Assembly: GCF_002998295.1 (NCBI RefSeq) | Contig: NZ_CP027226.1 | Span: forward strand, 1,346,001 to 1,410,000 | Reading direction: 5' to 3' | DNA from: Fastidiosipila sanguinis | Lineage (GTDB): Bacteria > Bacillota > Clostridia > Saccharofermentanales > Fastidiosipilaceae | Length of the DNA: 64,000 bases | Shown here: piece by piece, positions 46,841-54,091 of the stretch | How the letters are laid out: every line of letters starts with the position of its first letter | Numbering within the stretch: the stretch's first letter is position 1 | The notes under the pieces: model-generated | Databases searched by the model: none | What the model saw: the letters and a program-made list of their open reading frames with translations, nothing else | Told to the model about the DNA's origin: nothing | Position numbers and translations under genes: made by a program

Positions 46841-47387
46841 ACTGCCAACACCTGAAGAATATAATAGAAAAATTAATTTCTCTGCCGAGCAAATCGCTGA
46901 AAGAATTAAAGAATTGGGTGCAGAAATTTCACGAGACTATCCTAATGGCGTTACCCTTTTGATTAATCAAAAATCCTCGCTCGTTTTCACAGCGGACTTA
47001 ATGCGAGAGATAGCGCCAAATGTTAGGATAGAGTTTCTTCGCTTAGGTAGTATTAAACAACAAGATGATGCTTCTCCACTACTTTTCTTGCGCCAGAGTG
47101 AAGAAATCATTTTGGATGGCCAAGACTGTATACTCTGTACTGACATTGTAAGAACAGGATTTACCATGCACTTCTTGTTGACTCATCTAAAGAGCAAAAA
47201 TCCAAACTCCCTAGAAATCTGTACTTTGCTACACAACCCTGAGCAACAGTTATTGCCTTTCCCACTTAAATACATAGGGTTTGAAACTGACTATGACTCA
47301 CTTTGTGGTTACGGTATTTCTTATCAAAGTCAAGGTAGACAATTCAAAGACATCGTGCAGTTGGTACCTGATGAGAATCAGGATTGA
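46830..47387 (+). CDS. HPRT-like phosphoribosyltransferase with altered PRPP motif
   Basis: A 185-residue protein with the overall hypoxanthine-phosphoribosyltransferase layout. The PRPP-binding loop reads CTDIVRTGFT (103-112), whereas active HPRTs have an acidic pair and DTG (VEDIIDTGLT). The later GYGLDY segment reads GYGISY and also lacks its Asp. The changes suggest loss of activity or a regulatory, nucleotide-sensing role. Overlap of 11 bases with the upstream kinase-like/nuclease-like gene implies that both products act together. A convergent terminator follows. Confidence 0.65.
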   Translation: MNFRLPTPEEYNRKINFSAEQIAERIKELGAEISRDYPNGVTLLINQKSSLVFTADLMREIAPNVRIEFLRLGSIKQQDDASPLLFLRQSEEIILDGQDCILCTDIVRTGFTMHFLLTHLKSKNPNSLEICTLLHNPEQQLLPFPLKYIGFETDYDSLCGYGISYQSQGRQFKDIVQLVPDENQD

Positions 47388-47421
47388 TGTTGGTTTTAGT
47401 TTTCTTTACTGATAAAGCAAT

Positions 47422-47463
47422 AAAGCCTAAGTTCTAGCACAAAGTAGAACATTAGGCTTTTGT
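47422..47463 (+). terminator. Terminator between convergent HPRT-like and codA genes
   Basis: A long stem (AAAGCCTAAGTTCTA with TAGAACATTAGGCTTT, one bulge) around an 8-base loop followed by TTGTTTT. May serve both strands; the plus-strand T-run is better. Confidence 0.8.
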
Positions 47464-47498
47464 TTTGAGTTAATTATTTTAAGTAAACTGAATTCCAA

Positions 47499-48734
47499 TT
47501 AAATCAAAACTGATTTTGATCTTGGTTTAGTTTCAGCAACTTTTTTACCATTGTGATAGCTATATAAAACTTCTGCATGAAGGTTCATTGCTTCAAACCA
47601 GTTCTTAGCATTTAGGATAATAAAGTTTGCAGGTTTACCAACTTCAATTCCGTATTGGTCTTGAACATTTAATACTTTAGCACCGTTAGTAGAAATCATC
47701 TTATAGCTATCCATTAGTTGTTCGTAGCCCATCATTTGTGTTACGTGAACACCCATTCTAACTACGTCCATAGCGTTACCATCTCCCATTGGGTACCATG
47801 GATCTTGAATATCATCATGACCGAAAGCTACGTTATTTCCATTTGCTAGAAGCTCTGGAACTCTAGTTGTACCACGGCGTTTAGGATAGGTATCAATTCT
47901 ACCTTGCAAGTGAGTATTTACTAATGGGTTACAGACGAAGTTAATCTCAGATAATCTTAATAGTTTAGTCAACTTGCTAAAATACGCATTGTTGTAGCTG
48001 TGCATTGCTGTTGTGTGAGATGCGTTTACTCTACCCTTCAATCCGGATTCTAAAGCACGAGTTGCCAATGTTTCTAAACCTCTGGATGCTGGATCGTCAA
48101 TCTCGTCACAGTGAACATCTACTAATCTGTCATATTTTAAAGCTAAGTCGATAATGAAGTTCAAGGATTCAACGCTATATTCTCTAGTAAATTCATAGTG
48201 AGGTATTGCACCAACTGCATCTGCTCCTAATTTTAGGGCTTCTTCAACTAATTCTTTTCCTCTAGGGAAACTCAAGATTCCTTCTTGTGGGAAAGCTACA
48301 ATTTGTAAGACTACATCATCTTTGATTTCATCTCTTAACTCTATAAGAGCCTTGAGAGCTGTTAGATTAGGATCTGTAACATCAACGTGTGAACGTACAA
48401 ATTGTGTACCGTTAGAAACTTGCTTGCGAATTGCTGCGAGAGCTCTTTGCTTAGCATCTTCATGAGTTACTCTAGGTTTACGCTCTGACCAGATGTCAAT
48501 ACCTTCAAATAATGTTCCTGATGAGTTAAATCTTGGATCACCTGATGTTAAAGCACTATCCAAGTGAACATGTGGTTCTACGAATGGTGGCAAAAGCAAC
48601 TTTCCTTCGAGGTCTAGAACTTCTTCCTCACCTTTTGCTTCTAGTCCTTTTGCTATCTCAGCAAACTTGCCATCCTCTACTCTTATATCAAATAGTTCTT
48701 CACTATTTTCGATATATACATTTTTAATCAACAT
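47499..48734 (-). CDS. codA: Cytosine deaminase
   Basis: A 411-residue amidohydrolase converting cytosine to uracil and ammonia in pyrimidine salvage. Metal ligands match E. coli CodA: EPHVHLD (His55, His57), DVHCDEIDD (about 205-213), the NASHTTAMH histidine and FGHDDIQDPWYPMG (about 300-313), with the specificity Asp present. GGGGGA lies about ten bases before the ATG. It follows codB by 122 bases on the same strand, forming the classical codBA pair. It is about as long as, and similar in layout to, the altered paralogue at 29098-30372. Confidence 0.92.
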   Translation of the reverse strand: MLIKNVYIENSEELFDIRVEDGKFAEIAKGLEAKGEEEVLDLEGKLLLPPFVEPHVHLDSALTSGDPRFNSSGTLFEGIDIWSERKPRVTHEDAKQRALAAIRKQVSNGTQFVRSHVDVTDPNLTALKALIELRDEIKDDVVLQIVAFPQEGILSFPRGKELVEEALKLGADAVGAIPHYEFTREYSVESLNFIIDLALKYDRLVDVHCDEIDDPASRGLETLATRALESGLKGRVNASHTTAMHSYNNAYFSKLTKLLRLSEINFVCNPLVNTHLQGRIDTYPKRRGTTRVPELLANGNNVAFGHDDIQDPWYPMGDGNAMDVVRMGVHVTQMMGYEQLMDSYKMISTNGAKVLNVQDQYGIEVGKPANFIILNAKNWFEAMNLHAEVLYSYHNGKKVAETKPRSKSVLI

Positions 48735-48856
48735 TGTTGAATCCCCCTTCTTTTTTATTTAGACTTTAAATTCTAAAATCTTTTTATTTCTAGTTTTTGC
48801 TTGTTGTTTTTTCTGTATTTTTTCTTTATTTTTTATGTTTTTTCTATTACTAATTC

Positions 48857-50146
48857 TTAATTAGCTGTTTTTGGCATAACTTTTACTAGTATCAAATATG
48901 CTACTGCTGAGATTAATAAGCCGTTTATCGCTGCTATACCTACTGGTATTAATAGGGCGGCTAAAGCTCCTAGGACAACTGCTATAAGAGCTGTGATATT
49001 TAATTTATTTTCTTTATCAAAAACATCTGAAGTTACATCGTCTTTGTTCAAGAAATAATGAGTAATTATTACAGCACCAACAGGTGGTATAAATGTACCT
49101 AGAAGAGTCAAGAAGCTGGTAAAGTTTTCATACAGGATAATTGCTGAAACAGTTCCTATAACACCCATTATCGCAGTACTATATTTGATTGGTAGTTTAG
49201 TAATGTTTGAAACTCCTAAACCTGCAGTGTATAGAGCATTATTATTAGTTGACCAAATATTGAATCCTAAAGTCAAGATTGCTGGAATCATTAATCCTTG
49301 AAGAATCAAAACATTGAATATATCAGCTTCATTATAGACTGATGCACCAATTGCACCGAAGCTAATCATCAAAATGTTTCCAAAGAAAAAGGCGATTACT
49401 GTCGCCCATACCGCTTGTTTACTAGTTTTGCCAAATCTTGTGAAATTAGGAGTGCTTGTACCACCACTTACGAAGTTTGCTATTACCATGCCTATTGCTA
49501 CTGTTAAAGTGAGTGGTTGTGCTGGATTATCTGAGAAAATGTTTGACCATCCACCTACTTTTCCTATTGATAATGCACTTGAATATGAACCTAGAATTGC
49601 TATCAATGGTACCGCTATAGCACCAAATATACTTAATGCTTTTATACCCAAAACTGCTGTTATAGTCATAAGTAATCCAGTAATTAAGATTAGTAAATAT
49701 TTATTTATTCCAAACAACTGAGCTACTGGCAAAACAAACATTGCTACACCTACGCCAAACCATCCTGTCTGGGTAAAAGACACGAGAGCTGAAGATAAAA
49801 TTGAGCCACTGCTTCCAAAAGTTTTCTTTGCTAAGAGGTCTAAATTATATCCACTCTTTTGGCTTATATGCGCTAAAAGGCCTGTATATACGGCCAAAAA
49901 TCCATTTCCTATTAAAACTGCTAAGACGAAATCTCTGAAATTTAAACCGATTCCCAACTGTCCACCGGTAATCATGCTTGGTGAAAAGAATGTAAATCCA
50001 ACCATGACAAAAAACAATTGCCAAAAACCTTGACGTTTATTTAATGGAACTTTTACTTGAGAATACTCAGAGTCTTGAACACTAACTGCATCACTATCAG
50101 AAAAACTCTCCTGACTGTGCAAATTATTCACATTTTCCTTTTTCAT
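48857..50146 (-). CDS. codB: Cytosine permease (NCS1 family)
   Basis: A 429-residue membrane transporter with about twelve helices of the nucleobase-cation-symport-1 family. Landmarks include SPSMITGGQLGIGL near the start of the first helices, QTGWFGVGVAMFV, and the WSTNNNALYTAGLG segment. About 40 hydrophilic residues precede the first helix. ATG 50146 is chosen because GGAAGG lies six bases upstream; an in-frame TTG two codons earlier overlaps that site. It supplies cytosine to the CodA enzyme encoded next. The 5' region contains a small hairpin, but the two tandem RNA units further upstream have their own terminators. Confidence 0.9.
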   Translation of the reverse strand: MKKENVNNLHSQESFSDSDAVSVQDSEYSQVKVPLNKRQGFWQLFFVMVGFTFFSPSMITGGQLGIGLNFRDFVLAVLIGNGFLAVYTGLLAHISQKSGYNLDLLAKKTFGSSGSILSSALVSFTQTGWFGVGVAMFVLPVAQLFGINKYLLILITGLLMTITAVLGIKALSIFGAIAVPLIAILGSYSSALSIGKVGGWSNIFSDNPAQPLTLTVAIGMVIANFVSGGTSTPNFTRFGKTSKQAVWATVIAFFFGNILMISFGAIGASVYNEADIFNVLILQGLMIPAILTLGFNIWSTNNNALYTAGLGVSNITKLPIKYSTAIMGVIGTVSAIILYENFTSFLTLLGTFIPPVGAVIITHYFLNKDDVTSDVFDKENKLNITALIAVVLGALAALLIPVGIAAINGLLISAVAYLILVKVMPKTAN

Positions 50147-50327
50147 TTGCAACCTTCCTTTTTGTTTAGTAAATCGAATAGCTAACCTCCTTGAGCATTT
50201 ATAAAACTCAAGTGCTTCAATTTCCTTAAAAAGTTATTTTGCGCAAACGTGCAAGGGCCAGTCACGAACTTTTAAATGGTATTCTACCACTATTGTTTGC
50301 ATATTGCTAGTGTTTTTTTTGAAAACA

Positions 50328-50365
50328 TAAAAAAATTTTCCAAACAGTATTTCAGCTTGGAAAAT
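50328..50365 (-). terminator. Intrinsic terminator of RNA copy B
   Basis: ATTTTCCAA pairs with TTGGAAAAT (9 pairs, 13-base loop) on the minus strand, followed by TTTTTTAT. It lies about 40 bases past the closing stem of RNA copy B and before codB. Confidence 0.75.
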
Positions 50366-50811
50366 AGGCTATTTCTATATATTTATATTATAAAAAGACA
50401 TAAAAAACTCCAGCGAACCATCGAAGTCTTTCTATCCTTTGCTTAATCTTATACTCTTCTTTTCATCCCTCTAAATAGCTTCTTAATATCTTTAGCTCTT
50501 CAGCTTTTCAAACCAATCGTCCTATTATCGAACTTATCTCGTGTAAACTAAGAATCTTCACTTGTAATAAATATTTCGTAAAGGTCTACACTTATATCCT
50601 ATGGATAAACCCTCAATCCATTTCCACTATTTAGTTGAATGTTAACCTCTCTACTCATTTCATCTCTACCACTCGTGTAGTCTAAATTTAAATCTCCTTA
50701 GACTTATTGTTCTCTGAGTTAGAGTTCTGATTAATATTCAGTACCGCAGTATCCACATTGCGGTGTTAAGCATTTCTAGGATTAATACTTGTTCTGTATT
50801 CCCTGGAGCTT
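50328..50811 (-). ncRNA. Unrecognised structured RNA, copy B
   Basis: Predicted transcript of about 480 nt from 50811 to the terminator. The 5' end AAGCUCCAGGGAAUAC and the 3' GGUUCGCUGGAG (50407-50419) are shared with copy A and close a 7-bp stem (50803-50809 with 50407-50413, one G-U pair). Just inside it, GAA pairs with UUC after a G-G mismatch. The 405-nt body contains a hairpin ACCGCA/UGCGGU near 50750 and the segment GUUUGAAAAG also found in copy A. Otherwise the interiors diverge and contain stops in every frame. It is not recognisable as RNase P RNA, tmRNA, SRP RNA or 6S RNA. Confidence 0.7.
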
Positions 50812-50817
50812 GATTTA

Positions 50818-50846
50818 ATAATAGAACGTTTTGTTTATTTCGTCAA
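50818..50846 (-). promoter_or_regulatory. Consensus promoter of RNA copy B
   Basis: TTGACG (50841-50846), a 17-base spacer and TATTAT (50818-50823) on the minus strand. The -10 lies in a 29-bp block identical to copy A (50796-50824); the spacer itself differs, so the promoter is under selection and not merely duplicated. Confidence 0.85.
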
Positions 50847-50944
50847 GTGCTATAAGCTAGATGAGAATATTTTTAGGCAAATACACAAAAATACATCTAC
50901 CAAAATGTTAAACTTGCACAAACACATCCTCTTTTAAAATGAGC

Positions 50945-50980
50945 ACAAAAAAAGAGCCGTTTCCGGCTCTTTAAAAAAAG
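50945..50980 (-). terminator. Intrinsic terminator of RNA copy A
   Basis: Perfect nine-pair stem AAAGAGCCG/CGGCTCTTT capped by GAAA on the minus strand, with T-runs on both sides, so it can act in both directions. It isolates copy A from copy B. Confidence 0.93.
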
Positions 50981-51311
50981 GAAAAAACGCATAAATTTGC
51001 TCCAGCGAACCTTCAGATTATTTGTACTTTACTAACTCTTTTCAACTCAACATTTTTTCGCTCGAATAACTTATTTTGTTTTTCTAAACGTCAACCATTT
51101 TGCCTTTTCAAACTTATTATCTTTAGTTTTGTTCTATAACTTATTGATTTCGTTTGTTTAGCTCTTATGTTATTACTTTTCATTTTGCCTAATTGCTTAA
51201 TGTCTTTACATTTGACTCTGGCAATCTTCTTATGGTTGATGCAGTTTCTGTAGTTTTCAATTACAGTTGTAAGTCTCAGTCCATTAATACCTTCCGTATT
51301 CCCTGGAGCTT
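50945..51311 (-). ncRNA. Unrecognised structured RNA, copy A
   Basis: Predicted transcript of about 365 nt from 51311 to a GAAA-capped terminator. Conserved ends pair as GCUCCAG (51303-51309) with CUGGAGC (50999-51005), a perfect 7-bp stem whose inner side continues after a G-G mismatch with GAA/UUC, as in copy B. The body is 313 nt. CUGUA/UACAG near 51250 takes the place of the ACCGCA/UGCGGU hairpin of copy B. A 30-codon Lys/Arg-rich frame inside has no ribosome binding site and is absent from copy B. Independent promoter, conserved ends and own terminator argue for a functional RNA. Confidence 0.72.
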
Positions 51312-51317
51312 GATTTA

Positions 51318-51346
51318 ATAATAGCCTCTTTGTGTAAATTAGTCAA
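51318..51346 (-). promoter_or_regulatory. Consensus promoter of RNA copy A
   Basis: TTGACT (51341-51346), a 17-base spacer and TATTAT (51318-51323) on the minus strand, seven bases before the predicted start. Exactly 500 bp from the promoter of copy B. Confidence 0.85.
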
Positions 51347-51422
51347 TAGTATTTATTATTAATTATCTTTTTCCGTCACTCTGTACATTATCTCCAAGTC
51401 TATTTGTGCATATTGGCATAAT

Positions 51423-51470
51423 AAAAGCTGCTCTACTATTTTGTATCGTACAAATTGTAGCGCAGCTTTT
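51423..51470 (-). terminator. Terminator downstream of the Asn/His-rich membrane protein gene
   Basis: AAAAGCTGCGCTACA pairs with AGTAGAGCAGCTTTT with one or two mismatches around an 18-base loop. T-rich DNA follows on both sides. Confidence 0.75.
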
Positions 51471-51503
51471 AATTTTCTTTATTTTATAACTTCAGGGAAC
51501 AAC

Positions 51504-52472
51504 TTAATTTTTTGCATCAAGATCTGAATCAGTATTTGCATTGTCTACTTCTACTTCATCAAGAACTTCGGTCTTTGCTTCATCAGTTGCTTCGAAACTA
51601 GGTCTTTTACCTGTTCCCTCACAGCAAGGGGCTACTTCTTTATCTTTCATATCACTTGCAACTTGTTTATCTAATGTAGAGTTATCGTAGTTTCGGTTAA
51701 TAACATTCTCCTGAGCATTCACTTGACCACTTGGATTAGAGTTAGTAATTTCAATTCTGTCATTAAATTCTACATTAGCTTTTTTCTCAATGTGTGCGAA
51801 AACTGTGTGAATCAAAGTCACAACTACTAATCCATAAATACTTAGGCAGGCTAAATAAAAACCTACTTCTGGATTTAGCATTGTGGAGTAGTCACCTGCA
51901 CTTGAATATAAGTTGTACAAGGTAAATGAAAATCCTACAGCCGTAATAACAGAAGCTATGAAGCTTAATAATTTTTGCTTAAATGCTGTTAGAGCAATTA
52001 CTACTAGAAGTAAAATTACATAAATAACACCATCGCCTAAAGACTCACCTGGTTTAAACAAATTAATCGAATCTGAGAAACCAAAAACATTAACGGAAAC
52101 GAAAGGTAGGAACATTGATAGAATTCCCAAAGCACTCAAAATGAATATACAAATTTTAAAAACCCAAGGGTTGATTATGTGATTGTGCGAAGTTTTGGTT
52201 TTTACACGATTAGCATTTTGAGAAACATGTTCATAGTTTGCATGTACATTGTCATGTGCAACTTGCTCAGTTTGATCAAAGTGATTCATATACTCTGGAT
52301 GTCCTACTTGACCAGCTCCTGTCTGTCCTAAATTATCTGGATGAACATTTGGTGCACCTGGATGAACAGATTGACTAATATGATTAGGACCATCTTGTTT
52401 CAACTGGCTGTTATGAATATATTCACCTGATTCTTGGTTAATTTGATTATTTCTATTATCTGAGTTAATCAT
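51504..52472 (-). CDS. Membrane protein with Asn/His/Gln-rich N-terminus
   Basis: A 322-residue protein of no family I recognise. Residues 1-98 are polar and rich in Asn, His, Gln and Pro, with loose repeats around HPGAPNVHPDN and HPEYMNHFDQTEQVAHDNVHANYEH. Four hydrophobic helices follow (about 100-225), with a Phe/Pro-containing FLPFVSVNVFGF loop. The C-terminal 95 residues are acidic and soluble and include a CCEG segment. AAGGAG stands eight bases before ATG. The histidine-rich cytoplasmic or external part might bind metal, which is only a guess. Confidence 0.65.
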   Translation of the reverse strand: MINSDNRNNQINQESGEYIHNSQLKQDGPNHISQSVHPGAPNVHPDNLGQTGAGQVGHPEYMNHFDQTEQVAHDNVHANYEHVSQNANRVKTKTSHNHIINPWVFKICIFILSALGILSMFLPFVSVNVFGFSDSINLFKPGESLGDGVIYVILLLVVIALTAFKQKLLSFIASVITAVGFSFTLYNLYSSAGDYSTMLNPEVGFYLACLSIYGLVVVTLIHTVFAHIEKKANVEFNDRIEITNSNPSGQVNAQENVINRNYDNSTLDKQVASDMKDKEVAPCCEGTGKRPSFEATDEAKTEVLDEVEVDNANTDSDLDAKN

Positions 52473-52548
52473 ATTCTACTCCTTGTCAATTTTTATTTAA
52501 CCTATCAGTTATACAATTATTATAAATTAATACAACTTGCAATGAAGT

Positions 52549-53117
52549 TTATAAATCTCTTATTTGTACTTGTTTTCTTAGTTTATAGCACTTCCTACAA
52601 ACTGGAAGATAACTCTCATTACCACCAATTTGAATTTGCTCACTACCTCCGCTAATACGTAAGTTCATAGTAGCTTTTTTGTCACAGTACCAACAGATAG
52701 TTTTGACTTCTTCAATTCTATCTGCGTACACTAGCAAATAATAAGACCCAGTAAACAAATTATTTTGGAAATCATTCTTTAAGCCAAAAGCAATGACTGG
52801 GATATTAAGCTCATCAACAACTTCAGTCAACTCATAAATGTGGTGTTCTTCTAGGAATTGAGCTTCATCCACAAGAATGCAATAGATATCTTTGTACTTT
52901 TTTACCTCTTCAAAAATATCAAGATCAGAATGTATTTGTATCGCTTCTCTAGCAGTGCCAACACGACTGTGAACTACCCCTTCACCGGCACGATTATCAA
53001 TTGCGCTTGTCATAACCAAAACTTTTTGCCTTGTTCTTCATAGTTATGAGCAACTTTAATAATCTCTAATGACTTGCCTGAATTCATTGTTCCATGTCTA
53101 AAATATAACTTTGCCAT
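52549..53117 (-). pseudogene. tdk: Thymidine kinase with a one-base frameshift
   Basis: Two overlapping frames together encode a complete thymidine kinase of about 189 residues. The first starts at ATG 53117 and reads [16 protein letters not shown], the nucleotide-binding P-loop, up to YEEQGKK. The second, from about 53019, continues [13 protein letters not shown], then the Walker B-like [10 protein letters not shown], and ends with the zinc-binding CWYCDKK and CRKCYK. The switch lies at a run of five Ts (53023-53027, five As on the coding strand). A sixth A would restore the frame ([10 protein letters not shown]). It is either a true mutation abolishing thymidine salvage or a homopolymer sequencing error. 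Confidence 0.88.
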
Positions 53118-53139
53118 ATCACTCTCATTCTAAAATAAT

Positions 53140-54054
53140 TTACTTATCAGATTTATCAGATTTTTTGATCTCATCATCAGCCAAATAGTTTCTAATCAAG
53201 GCTTGTGTACCTTCATCTTCATGTCCTTTGGCTGCAAAGTCCTCAAAAGTCTGCAAAACAACATTAAGCATATTCAGTTCAATCCCTTGTTTCTCTATTT
53301 CAGACTTAGCAATCTTCATGTCTTTGATAAAATGCTTAACGAAAAATCCTGGGTCAAAATCATGTTCCAAAGCTCTAGGTGCCATATTCTGTAATTGCCA
53401 ACTTGCTGCAGAACCACCACCAACAGCCCTAAGCATTTCTTCAGGATCTAGACCAACTTTAAGTGCATATACTAGAGCCTCAGTATACGCAGCTGTTGCA
53501 CCTGCGACAGCTATCTGATTAGCAGCTTTGGTGTGCTGACCGTTACCTGCTTTGCCCATGTAGTTAATAGTGGACCCCATAAGCTCGAACAAATCTTTTG
53601 TCTCAAGATAAGCATCCTCATCGCCACCTACCATTACGGTCAAAGTCCCGTTTCTAGCTCCGCTATCACCTCCAGATACTGGTGCATCAAGGACTTTTAC
53701 ATCATGCTCTTTTCCCTCGGAATACAATTTCTCTGCTAATTCTGGAGATGAGGTAGTCATATCTACAACGATTGCACCTTTTTTCGCATTTTGGATTACT
53801 CCATTAGGACCAGATAGCACACTCTCCACATCTCTAGGATAGCCAACTATTGAGAATATATAATCTGCATCATCGATAGCCTCTAAAATATTATCAAAGG
53901 CCTTCGCATTTACTGAATCACCGTACTCTGCAACAGCTTTCTCAGCCTTGACAAAAGTTCTATTAAATAATCTCAATTCATGTCCTGCTTTTGCCAAATA
54001 GCCTGCCATTGGTTTACCCATGACTCCAGTTCCAATCCATGCAATTTTACTCAT
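53140..54054 (-). CDS. NAD(P)-dependent beta-hydroxyacid dehydrogenase
   Basis: A 304-residue oxidoreductase of the 3-hydroxyisobutyrate/tartronate-semialdehyde reductase family. The Rossmann motif WIGTGVMGKPMAGYL is at 6-20. The substrate-binding DAPVSGGDSGARNGTL lies at about 118-133, and GNGQHTKAANQ (about 166-176) carries the catalytic lysine. The second half is the helical dimerisation domain with SAASWQLQNMAPR. Substrate within the family is not predictable. The gene lies 22 bases upstream of tdk on the same strand and 37 bases after the P-type ATPase gene. Confidence 0.87.
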   Translation of the reverse strand: MSKIAWIGTGVMGKPMAGYLAKAGHELRLFNRTFVKAEKAVAEYGDSVNAKAFDNILEAIDDADYIFSIVGYPRDVESVLSGPNGVIQNAKKGAIVVDMTTSSPELAEKLYSEGKEHDVKVLDAPVSGGDSGARNGTLTVMVGGDEDAYLETKDLFELMGSTINYMGKAGNGQHTKAANQIAVAGATAAYTEALVYALKVGLDPEEMLRAVGGGSAASWQLQNMAPRALEHDFDPGFFVKHFIKDMKIAKSEIEKQGIELNMLNVVLQTFEDFAAKGHEDEGTQALIRNYLADDEIKKSDKSDK

Positions 54055-54091
54055 TAAATCTCTCCTATCTAAACACTTTCATCTATCATTT

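Noticed and set aside
50190-50212. Hairpin CTTGAG/CTCAAG upstream of codB as a riboswitch
   Set aside because: Only six base pairs, no aptamer-like conserved core seen, and about 45 bases away from the start codon.
51090-51180. 30-codon Lys/Arg-rich frame within RNA copy A (minus strand)
   Set aside because: No ribosome binding site and not conserved in copy B, so it does not explain the locus.
50328-51346. Retron or group II intron as explanation of the paired RNA ends
   Set aside because: No reverse transcriptase gene nearby and no GUGYG intron start; the units have ordinary promoters and terminators.
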